NCBI RefSeq assembly: GCF_030252345.1
Contig: NZ_CP126980.1
Coordinates: 9,123,501 to 9,187,500, forward strand
Direction: 5' to 3'
Source of the DNA: Actinoplanes oblitus
GTDB lineage: Bacteria > Actinomycetota > Actinomycetes > Mycobacteriales > Micromonosporaceae
DNA length: 64,000 nt
Notes under the pieces: model-generated
What the model was told of the DNA's origin: nothing
Database searches by the model: none
What the model saw: only the letters and a program-made list of their open reading frames with translations
Position numbers and translations under genes: made by a program
Shown: positions 18,298 to 26,769 of the stretch, piece after piece
Numbering within the stretch: position 1 is the first letter of the stretch
Layout: each line of letters opens with the position of its first letter

Positions 18298-18675
18298 CTG
18301 GCGCTCACGGTGGTATCCCAACTCCCGACACCACCGCCCCCACCAGCCCAGACCGACCGGCTGGCACTCACAGTGGCATCCCACACCCGGACACCACCAC
18401 CACGACCAGCCGCGACAGGCAGGCTGGCACCCACGGTGGCATCCCACACCCGGACACCACCACCACGACCAGCCGGGACAGGTGGGCTGGCACTCACGGT
18501 GGCATCCCGCGCCCGGACACCACCGTCACGACCAGCCAAGACCGACGAGCTGGCACTCACGGTGGCATCCCACACCCGGACACCACCCTCACGGCCAGCC
18601 GGGACAGGTGGGCTGGTGCTCGCGGTGGTATCCCGCGGGCGGACACCACCGTCAGAGCCAGCCGGGGCGGGGTTT
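18298..18675. repeat. 63-bp tandem array, six units
   Basis: Units begin CTGGCRCTCACGGTGG at 18298, 18361, 18424, 18487, 18550 and 18613 (the last reads CTGGTGCTCGCGGTGG), an exact 63-bp period with point differences. On the minus strand one frame reads a 21-residue repeat containing VWDATVSAS. The array is related, in the opposite orientation, to the 63-bp array at 50958-51630. There is no ribosome binding site or recognisable protein, so I treat it as non-coding. Confidence 0.88.
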
Positions 18676-18858
18676 GGGCGGGCCACCGTGCGGGGCGGCG
18701 TCAGCCCGGATGCGGCCTCGCGGCCGGGAGGGACAGCGGGCCTGGCGTCGAGGCACGGGACACGACGGTGCGGTTGGGGCGGTCGCCGGGCGTACCGAAG
18801 GCTGGTTTTGATCTTCAGGGTGGGGCGCGCGGACCGCTGCGACGGCCCCAGATGCGAT

Positions 18859-18884
18859 GAAGCCCGGCGATATCGCCGGGCTTC
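18859..18884. terminator. perfect 26-bp palindrome
   Basis: GAAGCCCGGCGAT is followed directly by its complement, then GCCGTTTTGGC. It looks like a terminator hairpin, but no gene ends immediately beside it. It may mark the end of a transcript through the repeat tract. Confidence 0.55.
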
Positions 18885-19354
18885 GCCGTTTTGGCGACTT
18901 TTCGCTGATCATGACCTAGACAGGTCCGAAAAATAGGGCGCGCCCCGATCGCCTGCCACGGGGGAAGCGGGCGATAGGGGCGCGCAAGATGCAGCTTAAC
19001 GAGCCTGGATGAGCGGCACAACGGGTGTCGCCCACGGATTGCCGTGTCGATCCCAGCATCCCAGCGATTCGGACATTATGCTCTTTTAGTCTTTACCGCG
19101 CATATCGTCTCATGAATACGATTCAACTTGACGGTCGGGAATGCGACACGAATTAGATGCCCATTCTGGCGTAACGTATTCCGACTACCGACCGCACCGC
19201 AGCTCAGCGGATTCGCCTTTCGTCGCGGACAGTTCACCGCCATCGGGTCAAACTCCAGGGGTCATCATTTCGTCCCTTTTCGGGGGATCAGTCGGCCATC
19301 CCCCGAGAAGGTGACAAGTGCCAAGATCGCGGTAAATGTTCTTAAGCTCGCCGC
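18885..19354 (+). promoter_or_regulatory. AT-richer leader region with a 14-bp hairpin
   Basis: These 470 bases before the gene at 19355 have no gene and a clearly lower GC content (TTATGCTCTTTTAGTCTTTA near 19075-19095), unlike the surrounding DNA. A strong hairpin lies at 19275-19311: CCTTTTCGGGGGAT pairs with ATCCCCCGAGAAGG with a single mismatch and a 9-base loop. Just beyond it, GTGACA (19311-19316) and TAAATG (19333-19338), spaced 16 bases apart, could be a promoter ending close to the GTG start. The length and structure suggest a regulated 5' region, but I recognise no riboswitch. Confidence 0.5.
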
Positions 19355-20083
19355 GTGACAACGCAGGAGCACCAACACCCGCAGACCGCCGACCAGCGAA
19401 TTCCGGACACGGAAGTCATCGCCGTCGCGCCACCCGCCCCGGTGTTCGTCGACTCCACCGGGCGACGGAGTCGACTGCTCCGCCGGATCGCGCTGGCGTT
19501 CGGCATCCTCGTCGTCTCCTACGGCGGGCTGCTCGGCGTCAGCCTGGCCGGTGGCCCGGTGAACTCCAGTGCCGTGCTGCCGCTGCCCGGCCTGGACGAC
19601 GGTGACGAGAAGACCGTGGCGCCGCCCCAGCCCAGCCCGGCCCCGGAGGTGAGCCCGTCGAGCGGCCCGGCCCAGCGCCCGGTGATCGAGTCGGTGGACC
19701 AGCCCCGGCGGGCGCAGCCCCGGCAGACGACCGCCGTCGCGCCGAAGCCGGCCGGCACCACCGCGGCGGCCAGGACCACCACCACGCCGGCCAAGGCGCC
19801 GACGAAGGCGACGGCCACCAAGCCGACGCCCGCGCCGACCACACCGAAGCCCGCGGTCACCACCACCAAGCCGACCGAGTCGACCACCACCACACCGGCC
19901 CCCGGCCCGACCACCACCGTCGCGCCGAACCCGCCGACCGTCGCGCCGAAGCCGCCGGCCGACGAGCCCAAGTCCCAGCCGACCGCGCTGCCCACGCTGG
20001 CGCCGGTCACCGGTGACGACCCGGCCGACACCGACGCGCCGACCACCGGCCCGTCGCCGTCGCGTTCCGGGGAGCCGGTGTGA
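19355..20083 (+). CDS. membrane-anchored Pro/Thr-rich protein coupled to the deacetylase-glycosyltransferase
   Basis: A 242-aa protein with a ~45-residue cytosolic N-terminus and one transmembrane segment (IALAFGILVVSYGGLLGVSL, ~residues 49-68). An exported tail of about 170 residues follows, made almost entirely of Pro, Thr, Ala and Lys (for example TPAKAPTKATATKPTPAPTT). It has no catalytic domain. Its stop overlaps the start of the next gene by four bases (GTGTGAGC), so the two are translationally coupled. A spacer that crosses the wall, or a scaffold for the glycan made by the next protein, is a reasonable inference. The Thr/Pro tail is also a plausible O-mannosylation target. Confidence 0.83.
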   Translation: MTTQEHQHPQTADQRIPDTEVIAVAPPAPVFVDSTGRRSRLLRRIALAFGILVVSYGGLLGVSLAGGPVNSSAVLPLPGLDDGDEKTVAPPQPSPAPEVSPSSGPAQRPVIESVDQPRRAQPRQTTAVAPKPAGTTAAARTTTTPAKAPTKATATKPTPAPTTPKPAVTTTKPTESTTTTPAPGPTTTVAPNPPTVAPKPPADEPKSQPTALPTLAPVTGDDPADTDAPTTGPSPSRSGEPV

Positions 20084-22419
20084 GCAGCCGCAACAGGGGG
20101 CGCAGCCGGCGCCGCATCCTGCCCCGGCCGCGGGTGATGCTCGGCTCGCTGGTGCTGGGCTTCTTCATCGCCGTGCTGGTGGTGCAGGCGTACATCAACG
20201 CCGAGTTCACCGCCGACCACAAGGAGACCGAGGTCGGCGACCAGGACGGCGTGCCGCTGTCGATCCGCGGCGGGGGGCCGATCGTCAACACCACCGGCGG
20301 GCAGGAGACCACCAGCCGGCTGCCGGACCGCACCATCGCGCTCACCTTCGACGACGGCCCCGACCCGACCTGGACCCCCAGGGTCCTCCAGGTGCTCCGG
20401 GAGAACGACGCGCACGGCACGTTCTTCGTGGTCGGCTCCCAGGTGGCCCGCCAGCCGGCGCTGACCAAGAGCATCGTCGACGACGGCAACGAGCTGGGCC
20501 TGCACACCTTCACCCACCCGAACATGCAGCTGCTCGCGCCGTGGCGGCGGCACCTGGAGCTGTCCCAGACCCAGGTGGCCATCGCGAAGGCCACCGGCGT
20601 GCACACCAACCTGGCCAGGTTCCCCTACTCGTCGAAGGCCAACGCCATCGACGACGTCAACTGGAAGATCGTCAAGGAGGCCGGCCGGGCCGGCTACCTG
20701 GTCGTCGTCAACGACACGGACAGCGAGGACTGGCAGCGGCCCGGCGTCGACCGGATCATCCACAACGCGATGCCGACCGGCGACAGCTCGGCGATCATCC
20801 TGTTCCACGACGCCGGCGGCGACCGCTCGCAGTCCGTCGCGGCACTGGCCAAGTTCATCCCGATGATGAAGGCCCGCGGCTACCGGTTCACCACCGTCAC
20901 CGAGGGCCTGAACCTGGGCATCGAGGAGCAGTCCGCGGCGGTCAAGTCCGGCCGGGCCCCGGAGAGCGCCTCGGTCATCCCGGCCCTGCCGCTGAACCCG
21001 GCCGCCGCTCCCGGCGACGAGTGGCGCGGGATGGCGCTGATCTGGACCGTACGCCTGGCCGACGGCCTGGTCACCGTGGTGGCCGCGCTGTTCGTGGTGG
21101 TCGGCGTGCTGACCGTGGGCCGGACCGCGCTGCTGCTCACGCTGGCCAGCCGGCACGCCCGGCAACGGCGGAGACCCGGCTGGCGCTGGGGTGAGCCGGT
21201 CACCGACCCGGTGTCGGTGATCGTGCCGGCCTACAACGAGAAGGAGGGCATCGAGGCGGCCGTCCGGTCGCTGGCCGGCGGCGACTACCCGGAGATCGAG
21301 GTGGTGGTGGTCGACGACGGCTCGACCGACGACACCGCCGAGATCGCCGAGGGGCTGGGGCTGCCGAACGTCCGCGTGGTCCGGGTGCCCAACGGCGGCA
21401 AGTCCAACGCCCTGAACGCCGGCATCGCGCTGGCCAAGCACGACCTGATCGTCACCGTGGACGGCGACACCGTCTTCGAGCGGGACTCGATCCAGAAGCT
21501 GGTGCAGCCGTTCGGCGACCCGGCGGTCGGGGCGGTGGCCGGCAACGTCAAGGTCGGCAACCGCGGCACCCTGGTCTCCACCTGGCAGCACATCGAGTAC
21601 GTGATCGGCTTCAACCTGGACCGCCGGCTCTACGAGACGCTCAACTGCATGCCGACAGTGCCCGGGGCGATCGGCGCGTTCCGCCGTGCGGCCCTGGCCC
21701 AGGTCGGCGGGATCAGCGACGAGACCCTGGCCGAGGACACCGACGTCACCATGGCGCTGTGCCGGCAGGGCTGGCGGGTGGTCTACGAGGAGCACGCCAA
21801 GGCGTGGACCGAGGCGCCGACCACCCTGGAGCAGCTGTACCGGCAGCGCTACCGGTGGAGTTACGGGACCATGCAGGCGATGTGGAAGCACCGCCGGGCG
21901 CTGTTCGACAAGGGCCCGTCCGGGCGCTTCGGCCGGGTCGGCCTGCCGTTCCTCGCGCTGTTCGGGGTGGCGCTGCCGATGCTCGCCCCGGTCGTCGACA
22001 TCATGCTGGTCTACGGCCTGGTCTTCTGGGAGCTGACGGAGACCGTGATCGCCTGGCTCGGGATGCTGGCCCTGCAGCTGTTCACCGCGCTGATCGCGTT
22101 CCGGTTCGACAAGGAGCCGATCAAGGCGCTCTGGCGGCTGCCGCTGCAGCAGTTCGCCTACCGGCAGCTGATGTACCTGGTGCTGATCCAGTCGGCGACC
22201 ACGGCGCTGACCGGTGGCCGGTTGCGCTGGCACAAGCTGAACCGGGCCGGGCTGGCCCCGCGCTCGGCCACCCCGCCGCCGCGGAGTGCGAAGGTGGCGC
22301 CGGCCGTCGACACCTGGCCGCCCAGCGTGCCGGAGGTGCCCCGGCAGCAGCAGCCGGTCGGGCGGGCGGTCGCCCCGCCGACCACCCCCGCGGTGCCCTC
22401 CCCGGTCTACCGCGACTGA
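20080..22419 (+). CDS. bifunctional polysaccharide deacetylase / processive family 2 glycosyltransferase
   Basis: A 779-aa fusion. Residues ~1-45 hold a basic N-terminus and a transmembrane helix. Residues ~75-290 are a NodB/CE4 deacetylase with all five motifs: ALTFDDGPDPTW, GLHTFTHPN, ARFPYS, NDTDSEDW and IILFHD. A second helix lies near residue 320-345. A GT2 domain follows with VSVIVPAYNEKEG, VVVVDDGSTDD, TVDGDTVF, AEDTDVTM and QRYRW, then more helices. GT2 of this kind extends beta-linked N-acetylhexosamine or glucan chains at the membrane. With the exported deacetylase this suggests one protein that makes and de-N-acetylates a polymer (chitosan- or PNAG-like). The substrate is inferred, not shown. 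The GTG start is coupled to the previous gene. Confidence 0.92.
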   Translation: MSSRNRGRSRRRILPRPRVMLGSLVLGFFIAVLVVQAYINAEFTADHKETEVGDQDGVPLSIRGGGPIVNTTGGQETTSRLPDRTIALTFDDGPDPTWTPRVLQVLRENDAHGTFFVVGSQVARQPALTKSIVDDGNELGLHTFTHPNMQLLAPWRRHLELSQTQVAIAKATGVHTNLARFPYSSKANAIDDVNWKIVKEAGRAGYLVVVNDTDSEDWQRPGVDRIIHNAMPTGDSSAIILFHDAGGDRSQSVAALAKFIPMMKARGYRFTTVTEGLNLGIEEQSAAVKSGRAPESASVIPALPLNPAAAPGDEWRGMALIWTVRLADGLVTVVAALFVVVGVLTVGRTALLLTLASRHARQRRRPGWRWGEPVTDPVSVIVPAYNEKEGIEAAVRSLAGGDYPEIEVVVVDDGSTDDTAEIAEGLGLPNVRVVRVPNGGKSNALNAGIALAKHDLIVTVDGDTVFERDSIQKLVQPFGDPAVGAVAGNVKVGNRGTLVSTWQHIEYVIGFNLDRRLYETLNCMPTVPGAIGAFRRAALAQVGGISDETLAEDTDVTMALCRQGWRVVYEEHAKAWTEAPTTLEQLYRQRYRWSYGTMQAMWKHRRALFDKGPSGRFGRVGLPFLALFGVALPMLAPVVDIMLVYGLVFWELTETVIAWLGMLALQLFTALIAFRFDKEPIKALWRLPLQQFAYRQLMYLVLIQSATTALTGGRLRWHKLNRAGLAPRSATPPPRSAKVAPAVDTWPPSVPEVPRQQQPVGRAVAPPTTPAVPSPVYRD

Positions 22420-22426
22420 GGAACGG

Positions 22427-22465
22427 ACCCGCGTCCCGCCGAACCACAGCCGGCGGGACGCGGGT
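22427..22465. terminator. strong bidirectional hairpin
   Basis: A 15-bp perfect stem (ACCCGCGTCCCGCCG and its complement) with a 9-base loop lies between two convergent genes, 7 bases after one stop and 2 before the other. Confidence 0.9.
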
Positions 22466-22467
22466 TG

Positions 22468-23712
22468 TCAGGCCACTGCCAGGTCCCTGATCAGCTCGTC
22501 CGGCGTCAGATCGGCGTACGGGAAGACCACGTGCAGCGACGTCCCGTCGCCGGGCCGGTCGGAGAGCGCCACCGTGGCGTGGTGCGCGTCCAGGATGCGC
22601 TTGGCCACCGCCAGCCCGCGGTCCGGGCCGGGCACGTCCGCCGGGTTCGCTATCGCCCCGTAGTACAGGTGCGGGAACAGGTCCGGGCGCATCCCGTCGG
22701 GCAGGTCCATGTCGTCGAGGTGCACCGTCGGCCCGGACTCCATCTCGGTGCCGACCCGCACCCGGCCGCCCTCCGGCGTGTACTTCACCGCGGCGAACAG
22801 CAGGTGGGTCAGCACCTGCTCGAGCCGCACCGGGTCGGCGATGATCGGCAGCGCCGGGCCGCCGGCCTGGTTGAGGATCCAGATGTGCTTGCTGGCCGCG
22901 ATCGGGCGGACCGCCTCGACCGCCCGCTGGGTCACCCGGGTCAGATCGCACTGCCGCATGTGCAGGCTCTCCCCGCCCAGGCCGGCGTCGGCCATCTGGG
23001 TCAGGTGGTCGACCAGCTCCCGGAAACCGCGCACGTGCGCCGCGGTGGCCCGGCCGACCAGGTCGGCCAGCTCGAAGTCGTGGTAGCCGGTGTCGCCCAG
23101 GCTCTCCAGGTACGTCGACATCAGCCGCAGCGACGACCGCAGTTCCCCGCCGACCAGGCCGGCCAGATCGTCCTTGCGGCGCTCCAGCTCCTGCAGCCGG
23201 GCCGTGGTGTTGGCCAGCGCGTACGCGTACCGCCGCAACTCCAGCTGCGCGGTCACCTGGCGGGCCAGCGCCCGCAGCGCCTGTTGCTGCTCCATCCCCA
23301 GCCGCCGCGGCTCGGTGTCCATCACGCAGAGCGTGCCGAGCGCGAACCCGTCGGTGGTCATCAGCGGCGCCCCGGCGTAGAACCGGGTCCCGTCCGTGGC
23401 GGTCACCGCCGGATTGTCGGCGAACCGTGGATCCTGGGTGGCGTCCGGAACCATCAGCAGGTCCCGGCCGAGGATCGCGTGCGCGCAGAACGACAGGTCC
23501 CGCGGTGTCTCCGTGAAATCCGGGCCGGTGCTGGCCTTCGCCCACTGCCGGTCCGCGTCGACCAGGCTGACCATGGACATCGGGGTCTCACAGACCCCGG
23601 CGGCCAGCGCGACGATGTCGTCGAAGTCCTTCTCCGGCGGGCTGTCCAGGATGTCGAGCGAGTAGAGCGCGGCAAGCCGCTCGATCTCGTTGTCGGGTAG
23701 GGGTGCTTTCAT
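22468..23712 (-). CDS. GAF-domain protein with degenerate histidine-kinase core
   Basis: A 414-aa cytosolic sensor-like protein. The GAF domain (residues ~25-150) is of the kind with FDDIVALAAGVCETPMSMVS and FCAHAILGRDLLMVPDATQD. A coiled linker and a DHp/HATPase-like region follow. The place where a kinase has HELRTPL reads GGELRSSLRLMS, so the phospho-acceptor His is missing. The N-box reads HLLFAAVKYTPEGG, without the usual Asn. The G1/G2 boxes are also weak. It is probably a non-catalytic sensor or scaffold. The ATG at 23712 follows GGAGGTGACCGTC, an excellent ribosome binding site. No response regulator is adjacent. Confidence 0.83.
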   Translation of the reverse strand: MKAPLPDNEIERLAALYSLDILDSPPEKDFDDIVALAAGVCETPMSMVSLVDADRQWAKASTGPDFTETPRDLSFCAHAILGRDLLMVPDATQDPRFADNPAVTATDGTRFYAGAPLMTTDGFALGTLCVMDTEPRRLGMEQQQALRALARQVTAQLELRRYAYALANTTARLQELERRKDDLAGLVGGELRSSLRLMSTYLESLGDTGYHDFELADLVGRATAAHVRGFRELVDHLTQMADAGLGGESLHMRQCDLTRVTQRAVEAVRPIAASKHIWILNQAGGPALPIIADPVRLEQVLTHLLFAAVKYTPEGGRVRVGTEMESGPTVHLDDMDLPDGMRPDLFPHLYYGAIANPADVPGPDRGLAVAKRILDAHHATVALSDRPGDGTSLHVVFPYADLTPDELIRDLAVA

Positions 23713-23852
23713 GACGGTCACCTCCGAGACTTGCTTCAGAGATACCAGGCAAAAGTAGCCACCTTCGCATTTCGCCCAAATCCCGTACGGCTGGTGTGAC
23801 TTCCGCGGCGTGCCGCTGATCACCGCGCCGCGCGGCCGTATGCTTCGCGGCC

Positions 23853-24356
23853 ATGAACACCGACGAGTTCGCGTGCGGCACCTGCGGCTCGACACACAGC
23901 GGTCCGCCGCTGAGCTTCGCCGCGCCGGCCCCGGACCTCTGGCTGCCGGAGATGGCCGACACCGAGGGCTGCCTGCTCGACTCCGACCTGTGCGTGATCA
24001 GCGGTGAGCGGTTCTTCATCCGCGGCCTGATCGAACTGCCCGTCTGGGACACCGGCGAGATCTTCACCTACAGCATGTGGGTGTCCCTGAGCCGCCCCAA
24101 CTTCACCCGCGCCGTCGACATCTGGGAGCAGCCCGGCCGCGAGGACGAGCCGCCCTATTTCGGCTGGCTCTCCAACGAGATCGCCGGTTACACCCCGAGC
24201 ACGCTCAACCTGAAGACGAACGTACACACCCGCCCGGTGGGCCAGCCTCCCTACATCGAGCTGGAGCCCACCGGCCACCCGCTGGCCATCGAACAGCGCG
24301 CCGGCATCTTCCGCTCCCGGGTCGAGGAGATCGCCAGCCTGCACCTGCACCGCTGA
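23853..24356 (+). CDS. DUF2199 domain-containing protein
   Basis: A 167-aa soluble protein beginning MNTDEFACGTCGSTHSGPPL, with the N-terminal Cys pair and the middle segment LCVISGERFFIRGLIELPVW that I associate with DUF2199. It also has EPPYFGWLSNEIAGY and LKTNVHTRPVG. Function is unknown; the CGTCG knuckle could bind a metal. It is divergent from the GAF protein, with an AT-richer promoter gap of 140 bases. A dispersed repeat begins 9 bases after its stop. Confidence 0.88.
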   Translation: MNTDEFACGTCGSTHSGPPLSFAAPAPDLWLPEMADTEGCLLDSDLCVISGERFFIRGLIELPVWDTGEIFTYSMWVSLSRPNFTRAVDIWEQPGREDEPPYFGWLSNEIAGYTPSTLNLKTNVHTRPVGQPPYIELEPTGHPLAIEQRAGIFRSRVEEIASLHLHR

Positions 24357-24364
24357 CCACCCGG

Positions 24365-24505
24365 GATCAAGATCAAGAGATCGATGACTCGGATCCGCGC
24401 TGATCACTGATCGTCGCTCCCGCCAGGGACCCTTCCGGGCCGGGCTGGCCGCTGCGCGTCCAGAACGCCCGGCCCGCAAGGGCGACGTCCGCGGGTGGTG
24501 GCGAC
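24365..24505 (+). repeat. dispersed repeat, copy 2
   Basis: Same element as at 18124-18262: 24365-24440 matches at 73 of 76 positions, and the tail is diverged but ends in the shared GGGCGACGTCCGCGG. It begins 9 bases after a stop codon, in the intergenic space before the next gene. Confidence 0.85.
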
Positions 24506-24622
24506 GCGCAAAAAGCGCATCGTCCGGATTGTCGGCATTGCGACCGGCCGGGCAGCGTGTCCGGCTCACCCGTTGTTATCGTGCTGATCTTCTCTCACCC
24601 CCCACTCGTTAACGGGAGCGAT

Positions 24623-26080
24623 ATGCGCCGCACCGTCCGCGCCGTCCTGGGGCTGCTGGCCCTCGCAGCCATGACCGGCGCGTTGCCCGCCTCCTCGGCA
24701 CAGGCCGCCGTCCCACCGGACCCGATCTGGATGTACTACAACCTTCCGGACCAGGACGCGGCCACCGAGATCCGGCTCCAGGACGGCGTCGGTGAGCCTC
24801 AGTTCAAGATGATCAACGGCGGCACGTCGGACACCGGGGAGGCCAAGAACGTCGTCATGACGCTCGACCTGTCCGGCCTGCCGAGCGCCGTCAAGGTCAC
24901 CGGGGTGGACGACCGCTGCACGATCAGCGGCGCCACCGTCCGCTGTGCCCTCGGCGACATCATCGCGGCGATCCAGTCCGTCGAGTTCAAGCCGTTCCGG
25001 CTGGTCGCCACGGGGCAACCGGTCGGCCCGCTCGGTTCCATCGAGGGCCGGGTGAGCTGTACGGGCTGCGTCGGCGACGCCCACCGATCGATCCCGGTCT
25101 GGGTGACCGCGCCGGGACCGGACCTGCAGCTCTACGTCGACCAGCGCGGTTTCCAGAACGGCCGCAGCTCGCTCATCGTCGGCGCGCGGAACTACGGTGA
25201 CGCCCCGAGCCGGTTCAAGCAGGTGGTGATGCGCGTACCGGCAGGCGTGGCGATCGGGGACCTCAACCCGAACCCGGCCTGTGCGTACGACGGCGGGACC
25301 GCGCAGGGCGCCACCCGTCTCGGACCGTTCACGATGACCTGCTCGGTGGACGTGACGGTCGCGCCGTACCAGTCGCTCTCGTTGCAGGCGGCCGCCGGCT
25401 CCGGCGCACCGGACCGATTCTTCGCGACCTTCCCGGCGAGCACCCCGGGACCGGCCGAACTCAAGGTGTCGGTCGAGGCGGTGGTGGACGGCGCCGAGGC
25501 CCGCCCGGCCGACAACACCCAGACCCTGGTCCTCACCACGCCGGCGAACAAGCTCGACGCGCGACTGAGCGCGAAGACCGTCCGCCAGGGTGACACCGCC
25601 ACGGTGACCTGGACCCTGCTCAACGCCGGCCCGTCCGACACCACCGGGCACACCCTGACCGTGGTGGCGCCGAGCGGCACCGAGGTGCTGCCCACCGAGG
25701 GCTGCACCGTCTCCGCTGACAAGAAGCGCCTGACCTGCGTCGTCAAGGAGCCGCTGGCCGCCAAGGCCACCGCGACCGGCACCGTGCGCCTGCACATCGT
25801 CGGCACCCCGGGCCGCGGCGGCTCGATCACCGTCGCCGGCACCGGCCCGTCCGCGGACACCACGACCGCCAACAACAAGGCGGCCATCACGGTGCCCACC
25901 ACGTCCACCGCGACCACTTCGCCCACCGCGACCGCAGCGCCCACCGCAACCACCACCCCGGGCAACGACGGCACCAGCCTCCCGATCACCGGCCCCGGCA
26001 GCGGCCTCCTCAGCGCCGGCACCCTCCTGCTGCTCCTCGGCACCGCAACCCTGTTCCTAACCCGCCGCCGCTCCGCCTGA
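24623..26080 (+). CDS. LPITG-anchored surface protein with DUF11-like repeats
   Basis: A 485-aa cell-wall protein. The signal peptide is MRRTVRAVLGLLALAAMTGA with probable cleavage after SSAQA. Two or three Ig-like repeats follow. One includes DARLSAKTVRQGDTATVTWT, typical of DUF11/CARDB-type surface modules. After a Thr/Pro/Ala linker, the end carries a sorting signal: LPITGPG, a hydrophobic segment (LLSAGTLLLLLGTATLFL) and RRR. A sortase would attach it to peptidoglycan; no sortase gene is in the window. The ATG at 24623 has GGGAG 5 bases upstream. Three Cys pairs in the first half may form disulfides. Confidence 0.88.
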   Translation: MRRTVRAVLGLLALAAMTGALPASSAQAAVPPDPIWMYYNLPDQDAATEIRLQDGVGEPQFKMINGGTSDTGEAKNVVMTLDLSGLPSAVKVTGVDDRCTISGATVRCALGDIIAAIQSVEFKPFRLVATGQPVGPLGSIEGRVSCTGCVGDAHRSIPVWVTAPGPDLQLYVDQRGFQNGRSSLIVGARNYGDAPSRFKQVVMRVPAGVAIGDLNPNPACAYDGGTAQGATRLGPFTMTCSVDVTVAPYQSLSLQAAAGSGAPDRFFATFPASTPGPAELKVSVEAVVDGAEARPADNTQTLVLTTPANKLDARLSAKTVRQGDTATVTWTLLNAGPSDTTGHTLTVVAPSGTEVLPTEGCTVSADKKRLTCVVKEPLAAKATATGTVRLHIVGTPGRGGSITVAGTGPSADTTTANNKAAITVPTTSTATTSPTATAAPTATTTPGNDGTSLPITGPGSGLLSAGTLLLLLGTATLFLTRRRSA

Positions 26081-26241
26081 CCCACCCCCACCCCGGCCAC
26101 GGCTCGCCGTGGCCGGTCTCCAAGCCCCACCCCCCAACACCCACCCACCGTCCTCACCCGCAACTAACGGCTGGCAGCTGGCAGGCGGCGTCGGCAGTCG
26201 GCGGCAGTCGGCGGCAGCTCGCGCTGACGGTTGGCAGCTGA

Positions 26242-26425
26242 CGCGGACGGCTGGCGGCTCGGCTCGCGGCTGGGCTGGCGGCTCGGCTGGCGGCTCGGCT
26301 CGCGGCTGGGCTGGCGGCTGGGCTGGCGGCTGGGCTGGCGGCTCGGCTCGCGGCTGGGCTGGCGGCTCGGCTCGGCTCGCGGCTCGCGGCTCGCGGCTCG
26401 CGGCTGGGCTGGCGGCTCGCGGCGT
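26242..26425. repeat. 12-bp simple-sequence tract (GGCTSGGCTSGC units)
   Basis: About 180 bases are built from near-identical 12-bp units such as GGCTGGGCTGGC and GGCTCGGCTCGC, with some 7-bp truncated units. The surrounding 26081-26567 has no gene. The open frames on both strands (for example Gly/Trp/Ala or Arg/Gln/Pro/Ser repeats) come from the repeat. Confidence 0.88.
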
Positions 26426-26567
26426 ACACAAATCCCAACCCGAACCACAAACAACCCGATCCCAACCGCAACAGCACCCAACGCACTAACCGCGACCGCC
26501 ACCCCCACCGCAACCACCGGAACGCGGGGCGTCCGGGGGCTCGGCCCCCGGAGCAGACAATGCGAAA

Positions 26568-26602
26568 CACCCCCTGTCCGCGCGTTTTGCGGACAGGGGG
26601 TG
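26568..26602 (-). terminator. terminator of tRNA-Ala
   Basis: A 14-bp perfect stem (CACCCCCTGTCCGC and its complement) with a 7-base loop, followed on the minus strand by TTT, lies 8 bases downstream of the tRNA. Confidence 0.85.
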
Positions 26603-26610
26603 CCTAGGTG

Positions 26611-26684
26611 TGGAGCTGAGGGGATTTGAACCCCTGACCCCCTCGATGCGAACGAGGTGCGCTACCAGTCTGCGCCACAGCCCC
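26611..26684 (-). tRNA. tRNA-Ala(CGC)
   Basis: A 74-nt cloverleaf on the minus strand begins GGGGCTGTGGCGCAG. The anticodon stem-loop CCTCGTTCGCATCGAGG has anticodon CGC (codon GCG), and the T-arm is CAGGGGTTCAAATCCCCTC. The acceptor stem has one G-U pair, and the discriminator is A. CCA is not encoded. Confidence 0.94.
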
Positions 26685-26769
26685 TGGTCGGCTCTCCGGT
26701 GAGGCCTTCACCGTGGAACCTCCGAAAGGCTAACAGGTCTGTCCGCCACCTCGCGAACCACCCCTCCCA

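Noticed and set aside
18298..18675. CRISPR array
   Set aside because: Repeats are directly contiguous 63-bp units without unique spacers, and no cas genes exist; the nearby-type Cas4-like nuclease at 37755 is 19 kb away and belongs to the RecB-like housekeeping group.
18885..19354. Riboswitch upstream of the Pro/Thr-rich protein
   Set aside because: A hairpin is present, but I cannot match any known riboswitch core (for example c-di-AMP, cobalamin or SAM), so I list it only as a structured leader.
19519..22233. A 904-codon minus-strand open frame
   Set aside because: It is the antisense shadow of the deacetylase-glycosyltransferase gene, with no domain and Gln/His/Gly-rich shadow composition.
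26109..26570. Gly/Trp- or Arg/Gln/Pro-repeat small proteins
   Set aside because: Products of a 12-bp simple-sequence tract, open on both strands, with no ribosome binding site.
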